The translations under genes and the position numbers were made by a program. 37,384 nt of DNA from Niallia nealsonii (GTDB lineage Bacteria > Bacillota > Bacilli > Bacillales > Cytobacillaceae). This document shows positions 1 to 7,033 of this stretch, piece after piece (positions within the stretch are counted from its first letter, which is position 1; each line of letters begins with the position of its first letter). The notes beneath the pieces were generated by a model that was not told where the DNA came from, made no database searches, and saw nothing but the letters and a program-made list of their open reading frames with translations. Location: contig NZ_PISE01000051.1 of NCBI RefSeq assembly GCF_002835805.1, positions 1 to 37,384 of the forward strand, read 5' to 3'.

Positions 1-2
1 CA

Positions 3-110
3 TTAATTGGTGAAGTCCAAACGGTTAGTTCTATTCAGACAATCATTGAAGCTTTTGAAAAAGATCTTACCTCTTCTTGGGGCAAAACCATTATGGAGTG
101 GAAAATTTAA
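3..110 (+). CDS. C-terminal end of an unidentified protein (5' truncated)
   Basis: An open frame runs in from the window edge and stops with TAA at 108-110, leaving about 35 residues ending in SSWGKTIMEWKI. No domain can be recognised in so short a tail. It lies 38 bp upstream of, and in the same direction as, a CDP-glycerol glycerophosphotransferase family gene. It is therefore probably the preceding gene of a wall-polymer operon, but that is inferred from position only. The real start lies outside the window. Confidence 0.55.
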   Translation, partial: LIGEVQTVSSIQTIIEAFEKDLTSSWGKTIMEWKI

Positions 111-148
111 TTACATGAAGAAACTCAATTAAGAAAGGTAGGGTATTT

Positions 149-1330
149 TTGAAATCAATAAAATTACTACCTACACTTTTTTCAAAATATATAATTAAGA
201 TGGCATACTCTATTTTTTGCTTATTTTTCAAAGTTGATGAAAAAAAGGTGACTTTTGCATCATCTCGTTCTAGAAAAATGGATGGCAACCTTTATTATGT
301 TTGGAAAGAATTTAACAAAAGAGAACCAGAATATCAATATATTGAATCCTTTTATAAAATAGACAGTTCCATTAAAGGAAAATTCGCCTATTTCTTTCAC
401 ATATTAAAGGATAGTTACCATTTAGCCACATCGAAATATTTTATTATCGATGATTATCACTTTTCTGTATATGTCATTCACCCTCGAAAAGGAACAGAAA
501 TTATTCAGCTTTGGCATGCATGCGGCGCTTTTAAAAAATTTGGCATGAGTACAATCGGCAAATCATTTGCTCCAAGCCAAGAGTATTTAGAGATAGTGAA
601 AATACATTCCAATTATTCAAGAGTGTATGTTAGTTCTTCCGAAGTCATTCCCTTTTATGCAGAAGCATTTGATATGAATATGGAAAATATTTATCCCCTT
701 GGTGTGCCGAGAACAGACTATTTTTTTGAATCTACGAATAAGGAAATTCTTTTGAAAAAGCTGACTGATTTATTTCCTGCAGCTGCAAACAAAAGATTGA
801 TTTTATACGCACCAACTTTTCGGGGAAAAAGCCATCAACAAGATGGCTTTATCTCCCCCATAGATTTTAAGCTTTTAAAAGCTTCTTTGACCAAAGATAC
901 CGTATGTCTTGTCCATCTGCATCCATATATGTCTTCTTCCTTTCAATTAGATGAAGCCGCAGCAGACTTTGTGATACATATTACAGAAGAATTTAATATC
1001 CAGGAAATGATGATATTGGCAGATGTGCTTATAACAGATTATTCATCGATTATTTTTGATTATAGCCTCCTAAATAAACCTGCTGCTTTTTTTGCACATG
1101 ATTTGGCAGAATATATAGAGGAACGTGATTTTTATTATGATTATGAAGAATTTGTACCAGGACCAATTTTCACCACTTCAGAAGAATTAAGCAGATGGCT
1201 AGAATTGGCCGATTACGATCTTGCCAAAATAGCCGCTTTTCAAAAAAGATTTTTTGAATATACGGATGGAAAAGCTTCGGAACGAATTGTTTCCCATTTA
1301 TTAAATAAAAATGTTCATAGCTCTTGTTAA
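149..1330 (+). CDS. CDP-glycerol glycerophosphotransferase family protein (TagB/TarF-size)
   Basis: The 393-aa protein matches the family that transfers glycerol-phosphate from CDP-glycerol onto lipid-linked wall teichoic acid or related polymers at the inner membrane face. Family signatures are visible: an N-terminal KKVTFASSRSRKMDGN block (about residues 31-46), WHACGAFKKFG, GVPRTDYFF, LYAPTFRG and, near the C-terminus, TDYSSIIFDYSLLNKP. The last is the highly conserved donor-site segment. The size is like TagB or TarF, which add one or a few units, and it lacks the N-terminal domain seen in the next gene. The start is TTG at 149, behind an AAAGGTAGGG-type ribosome binding site. It lies 111 bp upstream of a second family member, suggesting one operon. 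Whether the substrate is glycerol or ribitol phosphate cannot be read from sequence. Confidence 0.9.
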   Translation: MKSIKLLPTLFSKYIIKMAYSIFCLFFKVDEKKVTFASSRSRKMDGNLYYVWKEFNKREPEYQYIESFYKIDSSIKGKFAYFFHILKDSYHLATSKYFIIDDYHFSVYVIHPRKGTEIIQLWHACGAFKKFGMSTIGKSFAPSQEYLEIVKIHSNYSRVYVSSSEVIPFYAEAFDMNMENIYPLGVPRTDYFFESTNKEILLKKLTDLFPAAANKRLILYAPTFRGKSHQQDGFISPIDFKLLKASLTKDTVCLVHLHPYMSSSFQLDEAAADFVIHITEEFNIQEMMILADVLITDYSSIIFDYSLLNKPAAFFAHDLAEYIEERDFYYDYEEFVPGPIFTTSEELSRWLELADYDLAKIAAFQKRFFEYTDGKASERIVSHLLNKNVHSSC

Positions 1331-1441
1331 TAAGAAAAATTTTGATTTACATAAACACTAAATAATCAAATATCTTTAGAGCTTATTATAGTAATAAAAA
1401 CTGAATTATTATCATGTGGATGAATTAAAGGAGATCAATTT

Positions 1442-3316
1442 ATGTTAAAAAGGATTGTTCGAAAACTTAGAAAGCGGAAAACTTCTGCTTCAAGCAATGT
1501 CGTTAATAACGATGTAGAATACAGCATCGATAAACCTTTAGAAATTCAGAAAGACCGAATCATTATTAATAAGGAAAAACTTAACGAGTCTCTGCCTATT
1601 CTTAATGAATTAGCAGGAAAAATAGAAGAATATATTCCACATCGCAAAATAACGCATTTAACTTGGAATGGCCCTATTTTAGAGATAGAAGGCTATTTTT
1701 ATCTTGAAAATATATCCATGCAAAATGAGGACCTAGTGAAGAAACGTTTAGTTTTAATTAGCTCCAATGGCTTAAAAGTTTCTATCCCTCTACAAGATGT
1801 ATTAATAACTGATATTAATACATCTGATGAAATCAGCGAGCAATACAGTTGGGCTGGCTTTAAATCGAAAATTAATTTTGCTACCATCACATCCCATAAT
1901 CGCCCACTGCCAGAGGAAAACTATCGATTATTTTTAGAATTAGATGTTCATGTACTTGGGGATAAAATATATAAAAAATCATTCCCACTAGGGAATATTG
2001 AGCATTTTCTAGATAATGGCTTTCACTCTGCAAAAATGGAATATTACACGGCACGTAAAGAAATGAAGTATAATTTACTTGCAACTTATGATCTTCCATT
2101 AAAAACGTTAAAAATTACATCTTCTAAGCTAAAGGATATGGATCCTACTGTAATGGGGCTCGATGCAGATGAAAAACAGAGAGGAGTCTTTTACCGTCTT
2201 GTCCATAAATATTGTTTCTCTCTAACCTATAAGTTATGTAAGATGCTTCCGTTAAAAGAGAAAAAAGTTATCTTCGCATCCGATAGCCGCAGTGAGATGA
2301 GTGGGAATTTCCAATTTGTATTTGATGAATTATTAAAAAGAAATCTAGATTATGATTATCATCTATTGCTGAAAAAAGGGGTAGACGAGAAAAAAAGCTA
2401 TAAAGAAATATTTACCTTAGCCTATCACTTAGCCACAGCTAAATATATTATATTAGATGATTTTTATCCAATGATTTATCCTTTAAAAATAAGACCTGGA
2501 GCAGAGCTGATTCAATTATGGCATGCTGTTGGGGCATTCAAAACATTTGGATTCAGTCGCTTAGGCCGTCCAGGAGGGCCTTCACCAAAATCCAAAAATC
2601 ATCGCAACTATACAAAAGCAATTGTAAGCTCTCATAATGTAGCAAAACATTATGCAGAAGGATTTGGAATCGATGTAGATAAAGTAGTTCCAACAGGCAT
2701 TCCTAGAACAGATGTATTTTTTGATAAAGAGTATCAAGAGAATGTTCGAGCAAATCTTTATGAAGAATATCCTTTCTTAAAAGGAAAAAAAATCATTATG
2801 TTTGCACCAACTTTCCGTGGAAATGGCCAACAATCTGCCCATTATCCAATGGAAGTATTAAACTTAGAAAAACTTTATCATGAGCTGAAAGATGAATATG
2901 TTTTCTTATTCAAAATCCATCCTTTTGTAAAAAATGAATTTAGCATACCATACCAATATAGTGATTTCTACTATGATTTCTCTTCTTACCGGGAAATCAA
3001 TGACTTGTTATTTATTACAGACATCTTAATTACAGACTACTCTTCAGTATGTTTTGAATATGCGTTATTAAATAAACCAATGATTTTCTTTGCATTTGAT
3101 GTAGAAGAATATGTTCGTACACGAGATTTCTATTACGATTACCATTCTTTTATTCCAGGTCCTTTAGCAAAAACAACAGAACAAATGATAGATATTATCC
3201 AAAAAGAAGACTTTAAAATGGAAAAAATCGAACCATTTGTCGATTATTTCTTCGAAGATCTGGATGGCAAGTCAACAGAACGTGTAGTAGACCAATTAAT
3301 TATTAATAATATTTAA
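1442..3316 (+). CDS. CDP-glycerol/ribitol glycerophosphotransferase with N-terminal extension (TagF/TarL-like)
   Basis: The 624-aa protein has two parts. Residues about 1-245 form a basic leader followed by a beta-rich region of the kind found ahead of the catalytic domain in TarL/TarK-type polymerases. Residues about 245-624 are the catalytic domain, with KKVIFASDSRSEMSGN, WHAVGAFKTFG, GIPRTDVFF, MFAPTFRGNGQQ and TDYSSVCFEYALLNKP. Family knowledge makes it a polymerase or chain-extending transferase for wall teichoic acid or a related glycerol- or ribitol-phosphate polymer, acting at the cytoplasmic membrane face. The start is ATG with AAAGGAGA upstream. The catalytic half closely parallels the upstream protein, suggesting duplication with division of labour (primer versus polymerase). 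A strong terminator follows the stop codon directly, so this is the last gene of the unit. Confidence 0.9.
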   Translation: MLKRIVRKLRKRKTSASSNVVNNDVEYSIDKPLEIQKDRIIINKEKLNESLPILNELAGKIEEYIPHRKITHLTWNGPILEIEGYFYLENISMQNEDLVKKRLVLISSNGLKVSIPLQDVLITDINTSDEISEQYSWAGFKSKINFATITSHNRPLPEENYRLFLELDVHVLGDKIYKKSFPLGNIEHFLDNGFHSAKMEYYTARKEMKYNLLATYDLPLKTLKITSSKLKDMDPTVMGLDADEKQRGVFYRLVHKYCFSLTYKLCKMLPLKEKKVIFASDSRSEMSGNFQFVFDELLKRNLDYDYHLLLKKGVDEKKSYKEIFTLAYHLATAKYIILDDFYPMIYPLKIRPGAELIQLWHAVGAFKTFGFSRLGRPGGPSPKSKNHRNYTKAIVSSHNVAKHYAEGFGIDVDKVVPTGIPRTDVFFDKEYQENVRANLYEEYPFLKGKKIIMFAPTFRGNGQQSAHYPMEVLNLEKLYHELKDEYVFLFKIHPFVKNEFSIPYQYSDFYYDFSSYREINDLLFITDILITDYSSVCFEYALLNKPMIFFAFDVEEYVRTRDFYYDYHSFIPGPLAKTTEQMIDIIQKEDFKMEKIEPFVDYFFEDLDGKSTERVVDQLIINNI

Positions 3317-3323
3317 AAAAAGT

Positions 3324-3369
3324 GCTGTATTTCTTCGTTAATAGGAAGAAATACAGCTCCTTTTTTTAC
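3324..3369 (+). terminator. Rho-independent terminator of the teichoic-acid genes
   Basis: A perfect 13-bp stem (GCTGTATTTCTTC at 3324-3336 with its complement at 3345-3357) and 8-nt loop is followed by a T-rich tract from 3361. It begins 8 bp after the stop codon of the TagF-like gene. Confidence 0.9.
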
Positions 3370-3587
3370 TTATTTCCCCTAATTCCCTCTATATTAGAGG
3401 GGAATTATCTCTTCTCCGACATTTCTCGGGAAATATTCTGTCATGTTTTGTTGATATTTTTGTGGTTTTTTCTTATTCAAAATGCGGTATAAGTTAAATA
3501 CATCCACTTTTTTAAGAAACTAAAATTTTCTATGCACAATATTCTTTAACAGAACCAAATAAAAAGATAGAAAGGATGAAGAATAAA

Positions 3588-3692
3588 ATGAAAATTAAAG
3601 CTGGAAGCTGGAGATTATTAAGTTCTCAAGATAAACAATTTATTCTGCAAACAGTCAGTAGTTTATCACAATATAAAGGAAAAACAAACTGA
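3588..3692 (+). CDS. Small hypothetical protein, 34 aa
   Basis: A short frame begins with ATG at 3588 and ends with TGA at 3690-3692. It encodes a basic peptide starting MKIKAGSWRLLSSQDK with no cysteine, signal peptide or membrane segment. The upstream AGAAAGGATG, centred about 10 bases before the ATG, is an acceptable ribosome binding site; an in-frame ATG at 3576 overlaps it and is less likely. It sits alone between the teichoic-acid terminator and a convergent gene. I do not recognise a family, and chance occurrence cannot be excluded. Confidence 0.4.
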   Translation: MKIKAGSWRLLSSQDKQFILQTVSSLSQYKGKTN

Positions 3693-3723
3693 ATTACCTA
3701 CGCCTATTTCTGTTTTAAAACTT

Positions 3724-4110
3724 TTATATCTCATAAATTTCAATAGGCAAACCATCTGGGTCAGCGAAAAAAGTGAATTTCTTATTTGTATATGGATCGA
3801 TCCGAATCGGCTCTACCTCTATATGATGTTCATTTAAATATTCAACTGTTTCCTTGACACTTTCTACCTCAAAAGCTATATGACGCAGGCCTGCCGCCTC
3901 TGGATAACTCGGCCTTTCTTTTGGATTAGGAAATGAAAAAAGTTCAATTTGATAGGAACCATTTACTTGAAGGTCGAGTTTATAAGACTTTCTTTCTTCT
4001 CGATATACTTCTAATAACGGCAAAAAGCCTAAGATATCAACATAAAATGCTTTGGATTTTTCATAGTCGCTGCAAATAATAGCAATATGATGTATTCTAG
4101 TTATTTTCAT
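3724..4110 (-). CDS. gloA2: VOC/glyoxalase-fold metalloprotein, YaeR/GloA2-like
   Basis: The 128-aa protein is one vicinal-oxygen-chelate unit. It matches the YaeR/GloA2 group over its whole length: HHIAI near the start, FYVDILGF, ELFSFPNPKERPSYPEAAGLRHIAFEV, and the C-terminal RIDPYTNKKFTFFADPDG. The likely metal ligands are His7 or His8, Glu56, His77 and Glu124, the same spacing as in glyoxalase I. The biochemical substrate of this subgroup is not settled; a lactoylglutathione- or bacillithiol-related lyase role is only a family-level guess. The start is ATG with a GGAAGGGAA ribosome binding site. It lies downstream of galE on the same strand, but galE has its own terminator between them. 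Confidence 0.85.
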   Translation of the reverse strand: MKITRIHHIAIICSDYEKSKAFYVDILGFLPLLEVYREERKSYKLDLQVNGSYQIELFSFPNPKERPSYPEAAGLRHIAFEVESVKETVEYLNEHHIEVEPIRIDPYTNKKFTFFADPDGLPIEIYEI

Positions 4111-4164
4111 TAGATTATTCCCTTCCTTTATTGATTGTCATTCTTTTCTATTACTTTTTTAAAG

Positions 4165-4197
4165 TAAAAAACGAAGAAATACAGCGTATCTCTCCGT
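4165..4197 (-). terminator. Terminator of galE
   Basis: Read on the minus strand, ACGGAGAGATAC pairs with GTATTTCTTCGT through a 3-nt loop (12 bp, two G-T wobbles), followed by a T tract. It lies 8 bp after the galE stop codon. Confidence 0.8.
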
Positions 4198-4204
4198 TTC
4201 ACCT

Positions 4205-5167
4205 TTATTTTTTATGCCAATTCCATGCACTAGCAATAATCTTTTCTAAGTCACGCTCTGCTTTCCATCCTAGCTCTTCATAAATTTTATTAGAAGAAGC
4301 TATAAGCCTTGCAGGGTCGCCTGCACGTCTATCAGCATAAATAACATTTGCATTTTTTTCTGTAATTTTTTCACAAGTTTCAATTACTTCTTTAACAGAA
4401 TATCCTACACCATTTCCTAAATTATATGTTTCTGCTTTTTTGCTGCCATCTAGCAGTGCTTCTAAGGCTTTAATATGAGCTCCTGCCAAATCTGTTACAT
4501 GAATATAATCTCGGATACATGTCCCATCTTCTGTTGGATAATCTGTACCAAATACAGAAATAGCTTCGCGAGCTCCTAATAAGTGCTGCAATATAATTGG
4601 AATCAAATGTGTTTCTGGATCGTGGTTTTCTCCAATTTCACCAGATTCATGTGCACCAGCCGCATTAAAATAACGTAATACTACATAATTTAATCCATAT
4701 GCTTGATGAAAGTCTGCAAGTATTTGCTCAATCATTAATTTTGATTTTCCATATGGATTAATTGGCGATGTTTTTGAACTTTCCGAAATCATTTCATCTT
4801 CTGGTATTCCATATGTAGCTGCCGTAGAAGAAAAAATAAAATTTTCCACCTTATGTTTTAGCATCATTTTTAATAATGTCAGCGTATTGGCCACATTATT
4901 TTCATAATACTTATATGGATCTTGAACAGATTCTCCAACCAAACTAAATGCCGCAAAATGCATAACTGCTTTTATTGGATATTTAGAAAAAATAGGCTCT
5001 AAATCTTCTTCTTTTCCTAAATCTCCTTTTACAAATATGGCACGAGAATCAATTGCTTCCTCATGTCCAGTTGTTAAATTATCTAAAACAACCACTTCTT
5101 CTTTTTCGACCAATTCTTTTACTAAATGACTTCCAATATACCCTGCTCCGCCTACTACTAAGATCAT
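4205..5167 (-). CDS. galE: UDP-glucose 4-epimerase
   Basis: The 320-aa cytoplasmic short-chain dehydrogenase-type enzyme interconverts UDP-glucose and UDP-galactose (often also the N-acetyl forms), supplying sugars for wall polymers and galactose metabolism. The NAD-binding GGAGYIGSH lies at residues 6-14, the catalytic Tyr139-x3-Lys143 is in NPYGKSK, and the preceding FSSTAATYG supplies the active-site Ser/Thr. RYFNAAGAH and CIRDYIHVTDLA are typical GalE signatures. Length is normal for the family. The ATG is preceded by AAAGGAGC. It is monocistronic by its own terminator and lies between other cell-wall genes, which favours a glycopolymer role over Leloir catabolism. Confidence 0.95.
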   Translation of the reverse strand: MILVVGGAGYIGSHLVKELVEKEEVVVLDNLTTGHEEAIDSRAIFVKGDLGKEEDLEPIFSKYPIKAVMHFAAFSLVGESVQDPYKYYENNVANTLTLLKMMLKHKVENFIFSSTAATYGIPEDEMISESSKTSPINPYGKSKLMIEQILADFHQAYGLNYVVLRYFNAAGAHESGEIGENHDPETHLIPIILQHLLGAREAISVFGTDYPTEDGTCIRDYIHVTDLAGAHIKALEALLDGSKKAETYNLGNGVGYSVKEVIETCEKITEKNANVIYADRRAGDPARLIASSNKIYEELGWKAERDLEKIIASAWNWHKK

Positions 5168-5373
5168 ATTGCTGCTCCTTTACAAACTTACTATTTTTTG
5201 TAGCTTTATTTCCCTAATATTTGTATTTTAGCATAAAAACAAAAAGTTATAGCATTTTTATCCTTATTTAACGTAATGGACAATGGCCTCTACTGATTTA
5301 AGTTTTACTTTATAAAGGAATACCTCTTCTAATAACTAACTTCTATATTCAGCTATAAAGGTTAGCTGCATTC

Positions 5374-5416
5374 AAAAAAACAAGAAAGCTCACTATTTAT
5401 ACTTTCTTGTTTTTTA
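5374..5416 (-). terminator. Terminator of the TagA-like gene
   Basis: CAAGAAAG at 5381-5388 pairs with CTTTCTTG at 5402-5409. A-runs and T-runs on both sides make it usable in either direction. It lies 25-60 bp beyond the stop codon of the minus-strand glycosyltransferase. Confidence 0.8.
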
Positions 5417-5440
5417 TAGCAGCATCAATAGACATCATTA

Positions 5441-6202
5441 TCATGCTTTTGCCTTTGTTTTACTTAACCTTTGTTTAAACATATAATAGAAAAATAGAAA
5501 ATGGCCGACTAAATTACGCTTCCACAATCTTTTCGGTTCCTTTGCCATACGGTACAGCCATTCTAAACGGAGTTTTCTAAATATGCTTGGAGCACGATTA
5601 ACCGTACCAGACGAAAAATCAATAAATGCTCCTACCGCCAGTGTAACCGTGCAGTTTAATTGACTACGATGTTCCGCAATCCACTTTTCCTGCAATGGCA
5701 TGCCAAATCCAACTAATAATACATCTGTTTTACGCTGATTAATTGTATCTATTATGTCATTAGATTTAGTATGATCATAATAGCCATGATGCTCTCCAAC
5801 AAATTCTAAGTGTTTATACTGTGACCCTAACCGATCTAATGCAGCTTTTGCAATTCCTGGTTTTGCCCCTAATAAAAAGATACGAAATTTTTGTTCTTTT
5901 ATTTTGTTTAAACGATCAAACAAAGCTGGAATAAAATCAGTCCCATTCAGATTTTCTTTGAATTGAAATCCATAAATTTTCGCTCCAACTTCTACTCCAA
6001 TACCGTCATTTAATAATAAATCACTATTATTTATTATCTTTTTATATTCCTTATCTTTTTGAGCGAGATTATAGCAATGATCATTTAAAAAAAAGACATC
6101 TGTTTTTTCTTTTTTTTGCAGCTTTTCTGAAACAGCTTGCAGGGCTTCTTGCTGGTTCACAACATTTACCCCTATATTTCCTAACCATCTTTTTTCTATC
6201 AT
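5441..6202 (-). CDS. tagA: WecG/TagA/CpsF-family glycosyltransferase (UDP-ManNAc transferase)
   Basis: The protein is a GT26-family enzyme. TagA/TarA adds N-acetylmannosamine to GlcNAc-diphospho-undecaprenol, the second step of teichoic-acid linkage-unit synthesis. Visible signatures are FFLNDHCYNLAQKD, LLNDGIGVEVGAK (containing the conserved catalytic-site Asp), NGTDFIPALF, LLGAKPGIAKAA, VGFGMPLQEKWI and the basic C-terminal RLEWLYRMAKEPKRLWKRN tail, which peripherally binds the membrane. I start at the ATG at 6202 because AGGAGA sits 9 bases before it. An in-frame ATG 24 bp further upstream has no ribosome binding site. The gene stands alone, divergent from the riboswitch-SinI unit. The substrate is inferred from the neighbouring TagB/TagF-like genes. 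Confidence 0.9.
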   Translation of the reverse strand: MIEKRWLGNIGVNVVNQQEALQAVSEKLQKKEKTDVFFLNDHCYNLAQKDKEYKKIINNSDLLLNDGIGVEVGAKIYGFQFKENLNGTDFIPALFDRLNKIKEQKFRIFLLGAKPGIAKAALDRLGSQYKHLEFVGEHHGYYDHTKSNDIIDTINQRKTDVLLVGFGMPLQEKWIAEHRSQLNCTVTLAVGAFIDFSSGTVNRAPSIFRKLRLEWLYRMAKEPKRLWKRNLVGHFLFFYYMFKQRLSKTKAKA

Positions 6203-6397
6203 AAAATAGTGTCTCCTATTAATCATTTATCTGTAGCTTACATTATATAAGAAAAGAACCCTTCCTACAATTCATCCCTTTTTTCCCGATGACATTGTTA
6301 GTTTTTGTCGAAACTTTAGTTACAGTCACTGTATTAATATAATAAATAACATGATAAAATTATATAAAAGTTCATGTAAAATTCATTCAAATTATCC

Positions 6398-6480
6398 AAG
6401 ATAAAGGCAAACCATTTGAAAAGATGGGACGCAAAGCCTCAGATCTAAGGTAATTTTATTACTATGATGGCTGGGCCACC
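6398..6480 (+). ncRNA. Cyclic-di-GMP-I riboswitch (GEMM class I)
   Basis: The hallmarks of the class I aptamer occur in order. GGCAAACC is at 6406-6413. The GNRA-capped helix CCATTT-GAAA-AGATGG is at 6412-6427. The invariant GGGACGCAAAGCCTC is at 6426-6440. A second helix with a CTAAG...TATG tetraloop-receptor-like internal loop spans about 6444-6467, and GATGGCTGGG closes the aptamer. It is on the strand of, and ends 27 bp before, a SinI-like gene, so it should make that gene's expression depend on cyclic-di-GMP. The aptamer call rests on sequence pattern alone, but the match is extensive. Exact P1 boundaries are uncertain. Confidence 0.93.
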
Positions 6481-6498
6481 TTATACAATATAAGGAGG
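6476..6498 (+). promoter_or_regulatory. Shine-Dalgarno-sequestering hairpin, riboswitch expression platform
   Basis: CCACCTTAT (6476-6484) can pair with ATAAGGAGG (6490-6498): eight pairs and one A-A mismatch around a 5-nt loop. The 3' arm is the ribosome binding site of the SinI-like gene. The 5' arm is the 3' edge of the aptamer. This is the expected geometry of a translational riboswitch: if the aptamer claims CCACC, the ribosome binding site is freed. There is no T tract, so it is not a terminator. The sign of the response is inferred. Confidence 0.7.
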
Positions 6499-6507
6499 TT
6501 TATTACC

Positions 6508-6642
6508 TTGATAAATTTGTTTCCCACTGAACCAAATCCTATAGAGGAATTAGACTCAGAATGGCTGAACCTAATCTTAGAGGCAAAAGAATTAGGCCTA
6601 ACCCCTACACAAATATATGAATTTTTGCAGACTAAAAAATAA
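6508..6642 (+). CDS. sinI: SinI-family anti-repressor peptide, 44 aa
   Basis: The frame starts at TTG (6508-6510), 9 bases after AAGGAGG, and stops at TAA (6640-6642). The core EELDSEWLNLILEAKELG, followed by LTPTQIYEFLQTKK, lines up without gaps with the helix-hook of Bacillus SinI (remembered as QELDQEWVELMVEAKEANIS) and with the SinI-like C-terminus of SinR. In B. subtilis SinI binds SinR and relieves its repression of biofilm matrix operons. This peptide lacks the disordered tail of SinI but keeps the whole dimerisation region. No SinR gene lies in the window, so the partner must be elsewhere. Control by the upstream cyclic-di-GMP riboswitch is the striking point. The alternative is a peptide for another SinR-like or SlrR-like regulator. 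Confidence 0.85.
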   Translation: MINLFPTEPNPIEELDSEWLNLILEAKELGLTPTQIYEFLQTKK

Positions 6643-6726
6643 ACAATTATTTAAAAAAGATCGAATTTTCAAACTATTAATCATTGTAGAAAATAAAACC
6701 AGAGATGCTGTTATGATAAACAATAA

Positions 6727-6882
6727 ATAAGGTGAAACTTCAATCAGTGGGGGTTTTCTTCATCCTCACTGATTGTTAGTTGAACCAATCAGGCTTTTAT
6801 AGGCAGTTATCCCCCAGCTAGATTTCTCGTTTTCTCTTACCATTTTGAGATGGGGGTTTACTGCCCATTAATGCGTGATAAA
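6727..6882 (+). repeat. Family A structured repeat, full-length copy A1 (about 156 bp)
   Basis: The ends are ATAAG-GTGAAACTTCAATCAG and GTTAATGCGTG-ATAAA. Inside are two hairpins. The first is CAATCAGTG (6741-6749) with CACTGATTG (6767-6775), extended by further pairs. The second is GGCAG (6802-6806) with CTGCC (6861-6865), enclosing CCCCCA with TGGGGG. The direct repeats CAATCAG (6741, 6786) and TGGGGGTTT (about 6748, 6851) flank the parts that are missing in the shorter copies. Other copies are at 6934, 9014, 10928, 14970 and 17008. It contains no gene and lies downstream of the SinI-like gene. Confidence 0.85.
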
Positions 6883-6893
6883 ATGATAACCAG

Positions 6894-6929
6894 CAGCGGC
6901 ATATTTTAATAATGCCGCTGTCTTTTTTC
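6894..6929 (+). terminator. Terminator downstream of the SinI-like gene and repeat A1
   Basis: CAGCGGCAT (6894-6902) pairs perfectly with ATGCCGCTG (6912-6920), followed by TCTTTTTTC. It would end a transcript starting at the riboswitch and passing through the SinI-like gene and repeat A1. It sits between the two facing family A copies. Confidence 0.85.
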
Positions 6930-6933
6930 TTTC

Positions 6934-7033
6934 TTTCACTCCTGCTTAACAGGCAGGAATACTCCCCCGGATAAAACCCGACTGGTTCCACTAACAGAAC
7001 ATGTTCCCCCTGATGATTAAAGTTTCACTTTAT
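6934..7033 (-). repeat. Family A repeat, diverged inverted copy A6
   Basis: On the minus strand it begins ATAAAGTGAAACTTTAATCA and runs to GCCTGTTAAGCAGGAGTGAAA, matching both ends of the family with substitutions. It still contains the GTTAGTGGAACCAGTCGGGTTTTAT segment corresponding to the middle of A1. It faces A1 across a terminator. Its outer TTTAT (7029-7033) overlaps the stop codon of the YknX-like gene (7030-7032). Confidence 0.65.
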
